DNA from: Chitinophaga lutea
GTDB lineage: Bacteria; Bacteroidota; Bacteroidia; Chitinophagales; Chitinophagaceae
Assembly: GCF_003813775.1 (NCBI RefSeq)
Contig: NZ_RPDH01000003.1
Span: forward strand, 124,001 to 188,000
DNA: 64,000 bases
Direction: 5' to 3'
Shown here one piece after another: positions 37,126-46,295 of the stretch (within the stretch, counting starts at the first letter, position 1; each line of letters begins with the position of its first letter). The position numbers were made by a program, and so were the translations under genes. Below the pieces are notes generated by a model. It was given only the letters and a program-made list of their open reading frames with translations. It did no database searches and was not told the DNA's origin.

Positions 37126-37583
37126 AACCAGATGTTTAACAGTGCTGTGTGATAGTGCTCAATAAACTATTGTGATTTTACTCCTGACAATGCGCGTTCC
37201 GGGGATAATTCTGCGTCGCTTTTGAGGTTTACACTTCTTTTGAGGTCTTGCTGCTAATCGTCAGGAAAAGATCCGGATAGTTTGAGGTTAAAAACTTATT
37301 TCACGATTAAGTTAGAGAAAAAAAACATTGGGTCCAAATTATTTTTTTGCCGGAAGGGGCTGCCTGTTGCAAAAATAATAATTAAGTATTATTTTCGGGT
37401 ACGTTACCGGTGAAAGCGATCATTCAGCAGTTTACGGCAGTAATATGTATCATGGTAACGTTACCGGAAACCGGCCTTCCGGGGCCGGACGGCAACCGGT
37501 GTGCAGGGAGGTTTCATCACCATACAAAGCGGCGTATCCACGGCGCCGCATGACAATAATTTTTATGGCTTGTTAAATATCTG
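37126..37583. promoter_or_regulatory. Divergent intergenic region (eCIS operon / Tat-amidohydrolase operon)
   Basis: About 460 bp, more AT-rich than the surrounding genes, without an ORF of its own. It must contain the start of the 24-kb eCIS operon on the minus strand and that of the amidohydrolase operon on the plus strand. On the minus strand a TATTTTTG box (plus-strand 37370-37377) fits the Bacteroidota -7 consensus TAnnTTTG but lacks a matching -33 element, and it is about 245 bp from the PAAR start. Two palindromic sites are listed separately. Confidence 0.5.
37398..37465. promoter_or_regulatory. Pair of LacI-family-like operator palindromes
   Basis: GGTAACGTTACC at 37454-37465 is a perfect 12-bp palindrome with a central CG, the usual form of LacI/GalR operators. 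A near copy, GGTACGTTACC (one base shorter), lies at 37398-37408, about 56 bp away, a spacing compatible with looping. Both lie 120-190 bp before the amidohydrolase start. No LacI gene is in the window, so the regulator would act from elsewhere. Confidence 0.5.
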
Positions 37584-38516
37584 ATGATGCGAAATGGAAT
37601 CAACAGGAGGAACTTCGTGCGCAATATAGCCGCATCGGCCTCCGGCATGCTGCTGGGCAACCGCCTGCTCGCCGCCGCGGGCGAAGAGAGGCCGCCCTCC
37701 CCGGTGAAAGACCGGATAAAGGAAATGATGCGTTACCGGAAACTGGATTCGCACGTGCACGTGGGACTGTCGAAAGACGGCCCGGAAGTGAACGTGGACT
37801 TTATGGACCGCCTCGGCATCGAGCGCATGTACATCTCCAAACCGATCGCCAAACCCACCGCCACGCCGGACGATTTCAGGGCGGCCAATAACCTCATGCT
37901 CGACTGTATGAAACGTTACCCGGGTAAACTGGTGGGCATGACCACTCTTAACCCTCAATACCCGAAAGAGTCGCTGGAAGAAATCAAACGCTGCACCGGC
38001 GAAGGCATGGTAGGGGTGAAGGTGTATTACCAGGTGAAAATCAGCGATCCGCTCTTTTATCCCATCGTGGAAAAACTCATCGACCTGAAGATGATCATGC
38101 TCATGCACGCGGAAGCTTCGCTGGGCATCGGCGGTTACCGCATGAAATACGACCGGAAAATCAAACCCAACGTGTCGACCCCGGAAGATTTCATCGCCAT
38201 CGCCACCCGCTACCCCGAGGCGATGTTCCAGTACGCGCATACCGGCGGCGGGCCCGACTGGGAATATGCCTGCAAGGCGCTCCGCAACTACCGCAATGTG
38301 TACGTGGATGTTTCGGGCAGCAACAACGAAAACAACATGGTGGAGTTTGCGGTGGAACATGTGGGGGAAGACCGTGTGCTGTTCGGCACCGACAACATGT
38401 ATTACCACGGCGTGGGCAAACTCATCGACGCCCGGCTGACCGACGCGCAGAAACGCAAGATCTTTTTCGATAACTATAACAACATCCTGAGAAAAGGAGG
38501 CTACCATGTTGATTGA
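37584..38516 (+). CDS. Tat-exported amidohydrolase-family protein (TIM-barrel metal hydrolase)
   Basis: The 310 residues begin with a twin-arginine type signal (INRRNFVRNIAASASGMLLG, ending LLAAAG). The metal-binding opening D-S-H-V-H-V-G is the strand 1 HxH of the amidohydrolase_2 superfamily; later MLMHAEASLG, FQYAHTGGGPDWE and LFGTDNMYY give the further His and the terminal Asp of the barrel. A folded, metal-loaded enzyme exported by Tat is consistent. The substrate is unknown. The end overlaps the next gene by 11 bp, so the two amidohydrolase-like proteins are probably produced together. Confidence 0.8.
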   Translation: MMRNGINRRNFVRNIAASASGMLLGNRLLAAAGEERPPSPVKDRIKEMMRYRKLDSHVHVGLSKDGPEVNVDFMDRLGIERMYISKPIAKPTATPDDFRAANNLMLDCMKRYPGKLVGMTTLNPQYPKESLEEIKRCTGEGMVGVKVYYQVKISDPLFYPIVEKLIDLKMIMLMHAEASLGIGGYRMKYDRKIKPNVSTPEDFIAIATRYPEAMFQYAHTGGGPDWEYACKALRNYRNVYVDVSGSNNENNMVEFAVEHVGEDRVLFGTDNMYYHGVGKLIDARLTDAQKRKIFFDNYNNILRKGGYHVD

Positions 38517-39282
38517 TATCAATGCATATACAGGGCACTGGCCCTTCAAACGCCTGCGCGGCAATACCTGCCGGGGCGTGCTCGACAGGATGAACGAATA
38601 CGGCACGGACCTGTCGGTGATCACCAACCTGCAGGGCGTATTTTACAAAAATACCCAGTCGGCCAACGAGGAACTGTACGATGAAATACGATCCCAGCGG
38701 GCCTTCCGTGACCGTTTTATGCCCTTCGCCGTGATCAACCCGATCTACGCCGGCTGGAAAGACGATTTCAAAACCTGTACGGAAAAGCTGGGCATGAAGG
38801 GCATCCGCGTGTTTCCCAATTACCACGATTATACGATGACCGAACCGGCCCTGATCGAGCTGGTGAAAATGGCGCGCGACAAGGGCATACCGGTAGCGTT
38901 GACGATGCGCATCGTGGACGAGCGGCAGCGTTCCTGGATGGACCTCGCCACGGAATGGTCGCTGAAAGATTACCTGCCGCTGGTGCAGGCCGTGCCCGAC
39001 GCGAAGTACATGCTGCTGAACCTCAGCACCGGCGTGGTGCTGACGCCGGAAGAAGAGGCGCTGGTCAAAAAAGCGGACGTGTTGTTCGACACCTCCGGCC
39101 GCCACATCGGGCACATGGGAAATTTTATCAAACGTTTCGGGAACGACCGGTTCGCCTTCGGCACCCACTTCCCCGTACTGGATTATTACACCGGCCTGCT
39201 GCGGATCGAATCGATGCGGGAAGGGGAAGGCGACAGGGAGGCCCTCCGGTATAAAAACGCGCAACGCTTTTTGCAATTGTAA
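38506..39282 (+). CDS. Amidohydrolase-like TIM-barrel protein without HxH
   Basis: The 258-residue protein opens with IDINAYTGHWPFKRL, where the usual strand 1 HxH is replaced by NAY, followed by ITNLQGVFYKNTQSANEEL and AVINPIYAGW. The C-terminal barrel end KRFGNDRFAFGTHFPVLDYY carries His where related enzymes have the last Asp/His. This subtype, related to amidohydrolase_2, therefore has an altered or lost metal site. It has no signal peptide, unlike its neighbour. A role as a partner of the catalytic paralogue or as an enzyme with a different metal site is inference. A 36-bp gap leads to the aminotransferase gene. Confidence 0.72.
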   Translation: MLIDINAYTGHWPFKRLRGNTCRGVLDRMNEYGTDLSVITNLQGVFYKNTQSANEELYDEIRSQRAFRDRFMPFAVINPIYAGWKDDFKTCTEKLGMKGIRVFPNYHDYTMTEPALIELVKMARDKGIPVALTMRIVDERQRSWMDLATEWSLKDYLPLVQAVPDAKYMLLNLSTGVVLTPEEEALVKKADVLFDTSGRHIGHMGNFIKRFGNDRFAFGTHFPVLDYYTGLLRIESMREGEGDREALRYKNAQRFLQL

Positions 39283-39318
39283 TCATATCTCCATAACACC
39301 TGACTAAATCTGTATCGT

Positions 39319-40674
39319 ATGACGAACAACAACCGGGGCCGCCGTCAATTTCTCGGCCAGCTCACCGCCGTTACCCTCGCCGGTATGATCCCTTCCCCGC
39401 TGCTGGCTTTTTCCGGGAACAGCAGCAGTCTTGCAGCACTGGGCGGCCGGCCGGTAAGGCCCGCGCCTAAAACGTGGCCGAAGTGGCCGTATGTAGACGA
39501 CCGGATGGTGGAGGAAGTGGTGAAGACGACGAAGAGCGGCATCTGGAGCAGGATACAGGCGCGCACCAACGGCAATGTGGCCACCTTCGAGCAGCGGTTC
39601 GCTGCCTTGCTCGGCGCAAAATACAGCCTCGGTACCGGCTCCGGCACACAGGCCCTCGCCATTTGCGTGGCGGCGCTGGGCATCGGGCCCGGCGACGAAG
39701 TGATTACGTCCCCCTACACCGATTTCGGCACCATCTCCGCCATCATCACCAACAGGGCGCTGCCTGTGATGGCCGATCTCGATCCCGCATCCTATCAGCT
39801 CGACCCGGCGGATGTGGAGCGCAAAATCACCCCGGCCACCAAAGCCATCATGCCCGTGCATATGATGGGCCTGCCGGCGGACATGGACCGCATCATGGCC
39901 ATTGCCGCCAAACACAAACTGAAAGTGATCGAAGACGCCTGCCAGGGCGTACTGGCCACCCACCGCGGCCGCACGCTGGGCAGCATCGGCGAGCTCGGCT
40001 GTTTCAGTTTCCAGGCGAGCAAACAGATCGCCTGCGGCGAAGGCGGGGCCATTATCTGCAACGACGCCGCGCTGATGGACGCCTGTTTCACCGTGCACAA
40101 TCACGGCACCGACAAAGCCGGCAAACACGTGACCATCGGCCCGAAATACCGTATGAACGAATTCGAGGCGGCGGTGCTGCTCGGCCAGTTGCCCACCGTT
40201 GTGGAGCGCTTCAAACTCCGTAACCGGAACGCCGATTACCTCACGGAAAAACTCAAAGGTTTCAAAGGGCTCGTGCCGCAGAAAAAATACGCCGGCACCG
40301 AAAGCGGCAGTTATTACAACTACGCGATGAGTTACAAAAAGGAACATTTCAACAACGCGACCCGCGCGCAATTCCTCAAGGCGCTGGCCGCCGAAGGCAT
40401 CGCCATGAGCGGCTACATCCCCCGCGGCATGCACCGCGAGCCCTGGGTGGATTACCTCGTGGAGCAGCCCGATTATAAAAAGATGTACAGTCCCGCCCGC
40501 CTGCAGGCTTTCCGTGAAGCGGCGCGCCAGCTGCCCGGCTGCGACCAGGTGTGTGATGAAATGGTGGCCATGCACGGCTGCGGCACTCTCATCGCCGGCA
40601 CCGCCGATATGGACGATGTGGTGAAAGCCATCATGAAAGTGTACGACCACCGCGACAAGCTGGCGGCTTTGTAA
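39319..40674 (+). CDS. Tat-signal DegT/DnrJ/EryC1/StrS family PLP aminotransferase
   Basis: The 451 residues start with a twin-arginine signal (NNRGRRQFLGQLTAVTLAG, ending LLAFSG). The DegT fold follows: FAALLGAKYSLGTGSGTQALA (cofactor phosphate loop), VIEDACQG with the pyridine-binding Asp, and FQASKQIACGEGGAIIC with the PLP lysine at K235. Then YRMNEFEAAVLLGQL matches the conserved active-site region. Such enzymes usually modify nucleotide sugars in the cytoplasm, so export of a PLP enzyme is uncommon. It closes a three-gene operon with two amidohydrolase-like proteins and is followed by a strong terminator. The pathway is unknown. Confidence 0.8.
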   Translation: MTNNNRGRRQFLGQLTAVTLAGMIPSPLLAFSGNSSSLAALGGRPVRPAPKTWPKWPYVDDRMVEEVVKTTKSGIWSRIQARTNGNVATFEQRFAALLGAKYSLGTGSGTQALAICVAALGIGPGDEVITSPYTDFGTISAIITNRALPVMADLDPASYQLDPADVERKITPATKAIMPVHMMGLPADMDRIMAIAAKHKLKVIEDACQGVLATHRGRTLGSIGELGCFSFQASKQIACGEGGAIICNDAALMDACFTVHNHGTDKAGKHVTIGPKYRMNEFEAAVLLGQLPTVVERFKLRNRNADYLTEKLKGFKGLVPQKKYAGTESGSYYNYAMSYKKEHFNNATRAQFLKALAAEGIAMSGYIPRGMHREPWVDYLVEQPDYKKMYSPARLQAFREAARQLPGCDQVCDEMVAMHGCGTLIAGTADMDDVVKAIMKVYDHRDKLAAL

Positions 40675-40757
40675 AAGACGTCCGGCAGCCGGTCCGTGCC
40701 CGCCCGCCCAGTACCCCGTCGATTTTCACAAACCTGATTGCGTTCCCGCTCAACTAT

Positions 40758-40804
40758 GCCGGGCGCTTTGCATCATGAAAGATGTAAAGCGCCCGGCGTT
40801 TTTC
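40758..40804 (+). terminator. Strong intrinsic terminator after the aminotransferase operon
   Basis: A 12-bp stem GCCGGGCGCTTT (40758-40769) / AAAGCGCCCGGC (40786-40797) continues inward with CATC/GATG pairs and is followed by GTTTTTCTTT. It lies 83 bp after the stop codon. Confidence 0.88.
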
Positions 40805-41233
40805 TTTGGTAAAACAGGGATGAGCCTATAGGCTTGAACGGTTACCACTATTGTGAATTCTTTAAATTCCGATATATTAACCCTGGACTTTCACTAATCT
40901 TCAGCCAGAGTTACTTCATATCTTTAATAGGATGACGGAACTATGGCGCTAATATAACGGAGATATGGCGGAGATATGACGCAACCCCATGTAAAGACCC
41001 TACCAGCAACACTTTCAGGCTATTCCGGAACAAAGGAACCTGCAATGAACCCCTATGTATGCTCCCTTTAGTTGATTATCAGTCGGTTGAGTGAGTTTTC
41101 CCCATCCCCCCAAAGAGTTATTCCACTGCTCCTCCGACTGCAGTGGCTCCTTTCATATTTGCTTTTCCATTAAGACACAGCCTCGCGGCCCGGCGGCCGC
41201 AGCGTATTATTTATTGTAAACCCGATACACCCA
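40805..41233. other. Non-coding region before the NRPS-like gene
   Basis: About 430 bp without an ORF worth calling. It holds a 12-bp palindrome AGCCTATAGGCT (40823-40834), a short direct repeat CGGAGATATG around 40960-40980 and a stem CCACTGC/GCAGTGG (41123-41146). No convincing TAnnTTTG promoter box was found; CATATTTG near 41153 is the closest. Confidence 0.4.
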
Positions 41234-44200
41234 ATGAAAACCTCACATCTACAGACCGACGACATCCCGGTTTCAGGCATCGCTTTGACCGCAGATGAAA
41301 AACACACGCTCCTCCATCTGTTCAACGACACCCGCCACGAATTCCCGGCCCACGAAACACTGATGTCCCTATTCGCCCGGCAGGTGCGACAAACTCCTTT
41401 GCATACCGCCGTGGAATGCCAGGGGAGAAGCATCACCTACCAGGAGCTTGACGAACAAAGCAACCGGGTGGCCAATTGCCTGCTCGCGCACGATGCGGGT
41501 GCAGGCAAGTTTGTGCCCGTCTGGTTCGACCGTTCCATCGAATGGCTCGCAGCCGTGATCGGCATCCTGAAAACGGGTGCGGCCTACATTCCCATCGACC
41601 CGGCTTACCCGCTCAAACGGGTGGAGTACATCCTTTCCGATGCGGGCGCGGCGCTCATCATCACTGGCAAAACCCACGGGGCTTCGCTGCAGCAGGGCGG
41701 CGGAACGAAAATCCTGTACATCGAAGACATGGCTGCCTTCGACGCAACACCGGTCGCAACGCCGGCCAATGAACTGGCTTATGTCATTTATACCTCCGGT
41801 TCCACGGGCAATCCCAAAGGTGTTATGATCAGGCAGGAGGCGGTGGTGAACCTCATTACCTGGCATATTCACCGGTTCGGCGTCAGCACCGCCAGCCGGT
41901 TGACGCTGGTGGCCGGTCTTGCGTTCGACATTTCCGTCTGGGAAATATGGTCGGCCCTGTTATCCGGTGCTACTCTTTGTATTGCGGGGAATGAAGAGCG
42001 CACCCACGCGCAGACCCTGCTGGAATTCTACCGCCGCAACCGCATCACGCACGCCTTTACCCCGGCCGTGCTGGCGCCCGGTATCGTGGAGCGGAGCAGC
42101 GGCGACAAATCGTTGCAGCTCGAGTATCTCTTCACGGGCGGTGAGCAGCTGCAGCCGGTGCTGACGGGCTCCCTGTCTTACACGCTCGTGGATTATTACG
42201 GCCCCACGGAATGCACCATCTTCGCCACCTACCGGCTGGTGAAAGATAAAAACGGCGCGTATGTATCATCCATCGGCACGCCGGTGGCCAACACCCAGGC
42301 CTATGTGATCGGGCAGCAGGATGAGCTCCTGCCCGTGGGTGCAACGGGAGAGCTTTGCATCAGCGGCATTTGCCTGTCGCCGGGTTACCTGCACAACGAA
42401 ACGCTGACGGCAGAGAAGTTCATCCCGCATCCGTTTATCCCCGGCGAAAAATTGTACCGCACGGGCGACCTCGCCTGCCGGCTGCCGGACGGGAGTATCC
42501 GTTTTCTCGGGCGTATCGACAACCAGGTCAAGATCAGGGGGTTCCGGATCGAGCTCGGAGAGATCGAACGCAGCCTGCTGAAAATACCCGGCATCAGCAA
42601 CGCCGTGGTGATCGCCAAAGAAAATACGCGGCACCAGAAATATCTCATCGCATTTTATGTGCAGGAAGGCGCCCCTGATCTGGCCACCATCCGCCAGGAG
42701 CTCAGGGCCGAACTGCCCGGCTATATGATACCGGCGCAGTTCATCCCGGTGGCTGCGATTCCTTTAACGCCCAACGGGAAAGCGGACAAGGCCCGGCTGG
42801 CGGAGCTGGCCGCGCAGCACGCGGAAGATACCGTGCTCGCCGAACCGCCGTCCAACGACACCGAACGTGTGATTTCGGAAATATGGGCGAGGGAACTGGA
42901 GCGCCCGGTGATCAATATGACCGATAACTTTTTCGATATCGGCGGCGATTCGCTGCTCGTGGCGGTGGTTACCGCAGCCATGCGTCACCATCTGCAGGTA
43001 AAAACGTATATGCGTGACATTTACGAATATCCCGTGCTGCAGGATCTGGCGGCGATGCTGATCGGTCGCGCTACGGAAGGGGAGCAGGAGCTGCCCGTGG
43101 AAGACGTGGAGCCTTACGTGGAATTGCAGAACGATGTGTTCCTCGCGCCCGGCACCTCGTTTGCCGGCACCTTCGATGCTTCCGTGCTCAGTAAACCTTC
43201 CGCGATCTTCCTGACGGGTGCTACGGGCTTCGTCGGCATTCACCTGCTGGCCGACCTGTTGCAACAAACGTCGGCCGACATCTATTGCCTCGTGCGGGCG
43301 AAAGACGAATACCAGGCGATGGAAAAGATCATGCAGTGTTTTTCGCGGTACCGCATCGATGTGGCGCTTGAACTGCAGAAGCGGATCATCCCGGTAACGG
43401 GCGACCTGTCGAAGATTTTCCTCGGCCTGCCGGAAAAACAGTACCGCTTCCTCTCGCAGAAGATCGACGTGATCTATCACTCCGGCAGTTCGGTGAATTT
43501 CATCGAGCCCTATTCTTACATGAAAGCGCCGAATGTGACCGGCATCCGGGAGATCATCCGGCTGGCCGGCGCGGTGAAACTGAAGTGCCTCGTTTTATTG
43601 TCGACTATCTCCGTGTACAGCTGGGGCCATGTGTTCACCCACAAAACGGTGATGAAGGAAACCGACGACATCGCCCAGAACCTGCTGGCGGTGAGCAAAG
43701 ACATCGGTTACGTGCGCAGCAAATGGGTGATGGAAGCCATTGCCGATCTCGCCGCCGCGGAAGGCCTGCCGGTGATCACTTACCGCCTCGGTTACGCGAT
43801 GTGCCACAGCACCAGCGGCGCCAGCGCGGATTACCAGTGGTGGTCGGGCCTGGTTCGGAACTGCATCGAGTTCGGCGCATACCCACAACTGACGGAGCTT
43901 CGCGAAGGACTGATCACGGTCGATTATATGACCCGCGCGATGGTGCATATTTCGCGGAAGGAAGATGCGATCGGGCGCAAGTTCAACCTCATCGCCTCAC
44001 CCGACACCAATCTCACCCTCGAAGCGTTTTTCGCCCTGCTCCAGAAGCACTATCCTTTCCAGCTGAAAGGGTTGCCGTACCGCGAGTGGAGGGCCATCTG
44101 GGAAAACGACAGCAGCAACCGCCTGTACCCGCTCACCAGTTTGTTCCGCGACAACATGCACGAAGGCCTGTCGACCGTAGAGCTTTACCAGCACACCTAC

Positions 44201-44317
44201 GTCTGGGATTGCGAAAACGTGGTGAATTTCCTGAAGGACAGTGATATCCGGGAGCCGGTGTTCGACAAACAACTGCTCGACCAGTACCTGCAATATCTCG
44301 GCATTCCTGTGTCATGA
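41234..44317 (+). CDS. NRPS-like adenylation-carrier-thioester reductase enzyme (A-T-R)
   Basis: The 1027-residue single-module enzyme lacks a condensation domain. Residues about 45-540 form the adenylation domain (YVIYTSGSTGNPKGVM, FDISVWEIWSALLSG, YYGPTECT, YRTGDLACRLPDGSIRFLGRID, NGKADK). A carrier domain follows with the phosphopantetheine serine S573 in FFDIGGDSL. Residues about 655-1027 form a reductase with the NADPH-binding GATGFVG (662-668) and the catalytic Y826-xxx-K830. Such proteins activate an acid, hold it as a thioester and reduce it to aldehyde or alcohol. The ten specificity residues read by eye are D-I-W-F-F-G-Y-I-F-K, whose substrate I cannot name. It is alone in its operon, with a terminator after it. 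Confidence 0.9.
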   Translation: MKTSHLQTDDIPVSGIALTADEKHTLLHLFNDTRHEFPAHETLMSLFARQVRQTPLHTAVECQGRSITYQELDEQSNRVANCLLAHDAGAGKFVPVWFDRSIEWLAAVIGILKTGAAYIPIDPAYPLKRVEYILSDAGAALIITGKTHGASLQQGGGTKILYIEDMAAFDATPVATPANELAYVIYTSGSTGNPKGVMIRQEAVVNLITWHIHRFGVSTASRLTLVAGLAFDISVWEIWSALLSGATLCIAGNEERTHAQTLLEFYRRNRITHAFTPAVLAPGIVERSSGDKSLQLEYLFTGGEQLQPVLTGSLSYTLVDYYGPTECTIFATYRLVKDKNGAYVSSIGTPVANTQAYVIGQQDELLPVGATGELCISGICLSPGYLHNETLTAEKFIPHPFIPGEKLYRTGDLACRLPDGSIRFLGRIDNQVKIRGFRIELGEIERSLLKIPGISNAVVIAKENTRHQKYLIAFYVQEGAPDLATIRQELRAELPGYMIPAQFIPVAAIPLTPNGKADKARLAELAAQHAEDTVLAEPPSNDTERVISEIWARELERPVINMTDNFFDIGGDSLLVAVVTAAMRHHLQVKTYMRDIYEYPVLQDLAAMLIGRATEGEQELPVEDVEPYVELQNDVFLAPGTSFAGTFDASVLSKPSAIFLTGATGFVGIHLLADLLQQTSADIYCLVRAKDEYQAMEKIMQCFSRYRIDVALELQKRIIPVTGDLSKIFLGLPEKQYRFLSQKIDVIYHSGSSVNFIEPYSYMKAPNVTGIREIIRLAGAVKLKCLVLLSTISVYSWGHVFTHKTVMKETDDIAQNLLAVSKDIGYVRSKWVMEAIADLAAAEGLPVITYRLGYAMCHSTSGASADYQWWSGLVRNCIEFGAYPQLTELREGLITVDYMTRAMVHISRKEDAIGRKFNLIASPDTNLTLEAFFALLQKHYPFQLKGLPYREWRAIWENDSSNRLYPLTSLFRDNMHEGLSTVELYQHTYVWDCENVVNFLKDSDIREPVFDKQLLDQYLQYLGIPVS

Positions 44318-44393
44318 CGGCATGCAGCGGTTACTGTCCGGCACAACCGGTACCTGCATACCCAGGCATGCCTGTTACATAACAGGCCGCCGG

Positions 44394-44431
44394 AAAGACC
44401 GGAGCCCGCATACTGCGGCTCCGGTCTTTTT
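44394..44431 (+). terminator. Intrinsic terminator after the NRPS-like gene
   Basis: An 11-bp stem AGACCGGAGCC (44396-44406) / GGCTCCGGTCT (44417-44427) with a 10-nt loop is followed by TTTTT. It lies 79 bp after the stop, before the AidB-like gene. Confidence 0.88.
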
Positions 44432-44468
44432 AAATACATTAAATTCGTGTATATCAAATACGCAGGAG

Positions 44469-46103
44469 ATGGATACTTCCGGTTTTGATTTCACGCACGC
44501 CGCCAACCAGCCGCCGGTGCTGGAAGACTACAATTCATTTACTTCCCATCCCGCCCTGCGGCAGGCGACTGCCGTGTACGGCAGCCAGCAGACGGCCATG
44601 CGTGCCGCCGCTTTCGGCGCCATCATGGGCAGCCGCGCGATGCAGCAGGCAGGGCACCTCGCCAACAAACACACACCGGTACTAAAAACGCACGACCGTT
44701 TCGGCAACCGCCTCGATGTGGTGGAATTTCATCCCGCCTACCACGAGATGATGGCCGTTGCGATCCGGCATGGCGTGCATACCGGCGCGTGGACGCCCGG
44801 CGGCAGTTACCTCGAACATGCCGTGCTCTCGTACCTCAAACAGCAGATCGACGAAGGCAGCAGTTGCCCGCTGACGATGACGTTTGCCGTGGTGCCCTCG
44901 CTGCAGATAGCGCCCGGCATTGCGGACGAATGGCTGCCCCGTGTGTTATCGACCGAATACGACGAACGCCACATTCCCTACTATGATAAAAAAGGCTGCA
45001 CCTTCGGCATGGCGATGACGGAACCGCAGGGCGGCAGCGACGTGCGGGCCAACATCACGTATGCGAAACCGGCCGGCAACGGCGTATACCACATTACCGG
45101 CAGGAAATGGTTTTGCAGTGCGCCGATGAGCGACGCCTTCCTGGTGCTGGCGCAAACCGAAAAGGGCCTCGGCTGTTTTCTCGTGCCGAGGTTCACGCCG
45201 GACGGCGACAAGAACAAACTTTATTTCCAGCGGCTGAAAGATAAACTGGGCAACCGATCCAACGCTTCCGGCGAAGCGGAGTTCCATGGCGCCTGGGCCC
45301 GCATCATCGGCGAAGAAGGCCGCGGTATCGCCAACATCATGGAGATGGTGCGTCATACCCGCCTCGATTGTGCGATCGGATCCGCCGCCACCATGCAGCG
45401 CGCCGTGGCGGAAGCGGTGCATCACTGCAGGCACCGCGAGGCGTTCGGCAAAAAACTCATCGCACAACCGTTGATGAAAAACGTGCTGGCGGATCTGTGC
45501 CTCGAGTCGGAAGCCGCCACCGCCCTGGCCCTGCGCCTCGCCAAAGCATTCGACGATGCCGCTGCCAGCGAAGAGGCCCTGCACTTCTCCCGCATCGCCA
45601 CCGCCGTAGGGAAATTCTGGAATACCAAAAGAGCGGTGCTCGTGCTCGGGGAAGCGCTCGAATGCACCGGCGGCAATGGTTACGTGGAAGAATCCATCAT
45701 GCCGCGGCTCTATCGCGACGTGCCGGTGAATGCGATCTGGGAAGGCTCGGGAAACATACAGGCGCTGGATGTGCTGCGCGCGATGCGCAAGGAACCCGCC
45801 GCGGTGGAAGCGCTGATGAACCACCTGCATGCGGCCAAAGGCCGGCACAACGCGCTCGACGGACAATTGCGCCAGCTGCAGCAGCTGCTGTCGCAGCCGG
45901 AGGAATTCGAATACCGCGCCCGTATCATCACGGAAAAGATAGCGCTGTGCCTCCAGGCCATCGCCCTCTTTGACACGGCGCCCGTGGCCGTTGCCGAAAT
46001 GTTCTGTTCGGCGAGGCTCGCCGATCAGCGTAACCTGAGCTGGGGCACGCTGATGGACGAACGGCTGGCGGATGAAATAACGGGAAGGTGTTTTAACGGC
46101 TGA
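44469..46103 (+). CDS. aidB: AidB-like acyl-CoA dehydrogenase family protein
   Basis: I start at 44469 (MDTSGFDFTHAANQPP); the frame upstream runs through the terminator and has no coding character. The 544 residues follow AidB of E. coli closely: FHPAYHEMMAVAIRHGVH, EGSSCPLTMTFA, GMAMTEPQGGSDVRANITYA (flavin-binding), RLKDKLGNRSNASGEAEF, TRLDCAIGSAA, CTGGNGYVEESIMPRLYRDVPVNAIWEGSGN. AidB is an FAD protein induced in the response to alkylating agents; it binds DNA through its C-terminal domain, and its enzymatic role is unsettled. No Ada gene is nearby, so regulation may differ here. The gene appears monocistronic. Confidence 0.9.
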   Translation: MDTSGFDFTHAANQPPVLEDYNSFTSHPALRQATAVYGSQQTAMRAAAFGAIMGSRAMQQAGHLANKHTPVLKTHDRFGNRLDVVEFHPAYHEMMAVAIRHGVHTGAWTPGGSYLEHAVLSYLKQQIDEGSSCPLTMTFAVVPSLQIAPGIADEWLPRVLSTEYDERHIPYYDKKGCTFGMAMTEPQGGSDVRANITYAKPAGNGVYHITGRKWFCSAPMSDAFLVLAQTEKGLGCFLVPRFTPDGDKNKLYFQRLKDKLGNRSNASGEAEFHGAWARIIGEEGRGIANIMEMVRHTRLDCAIGSAATMQRAVAEAVHHCRHREAFGKKLIAQPLMKNVLADLCLESEAATALALRLAKAFDDAAASEEALHFSRIATAVGKFWNTKRAVLVLGEALECTGGNGYVEESIMPRLYRDVPVNAIWEGSGNIQALDVLRAMRKEPAAVEALMNHLHAAKGRHNALDGQLRQLQQLLSQPEEFEYRARIITEKIALCLQAIALFDTAPVAVAEMFCSARLADQRNLSWGTLMDERLADEITGRCFNG

Positions 46104-46295
46104 GCGAATGCGCGGCAGGATAATTTTTAAGGGGGCATACACGTTATGAGAAAGCATTGAAATACCCGGGATAGCTGCCATGCCAACTAAACAACCGTAC
46201 GCTGCCGTCACATTATTTTCCACTACCGCGAACCAAAACAATTTTTTAATATTGCAGGTACCAGCCAGCTACATCACCGCAATTTTATCAACCAT

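Noticed and set aside
44241..44468. Upstream extension of the AidB-like gene
   Set aside because: The extension overlaps the NRPS-like gene and its terminator hairpin, has unnatural composition, and is absent from AidB relatives; the ATG at 44469 is preferred.
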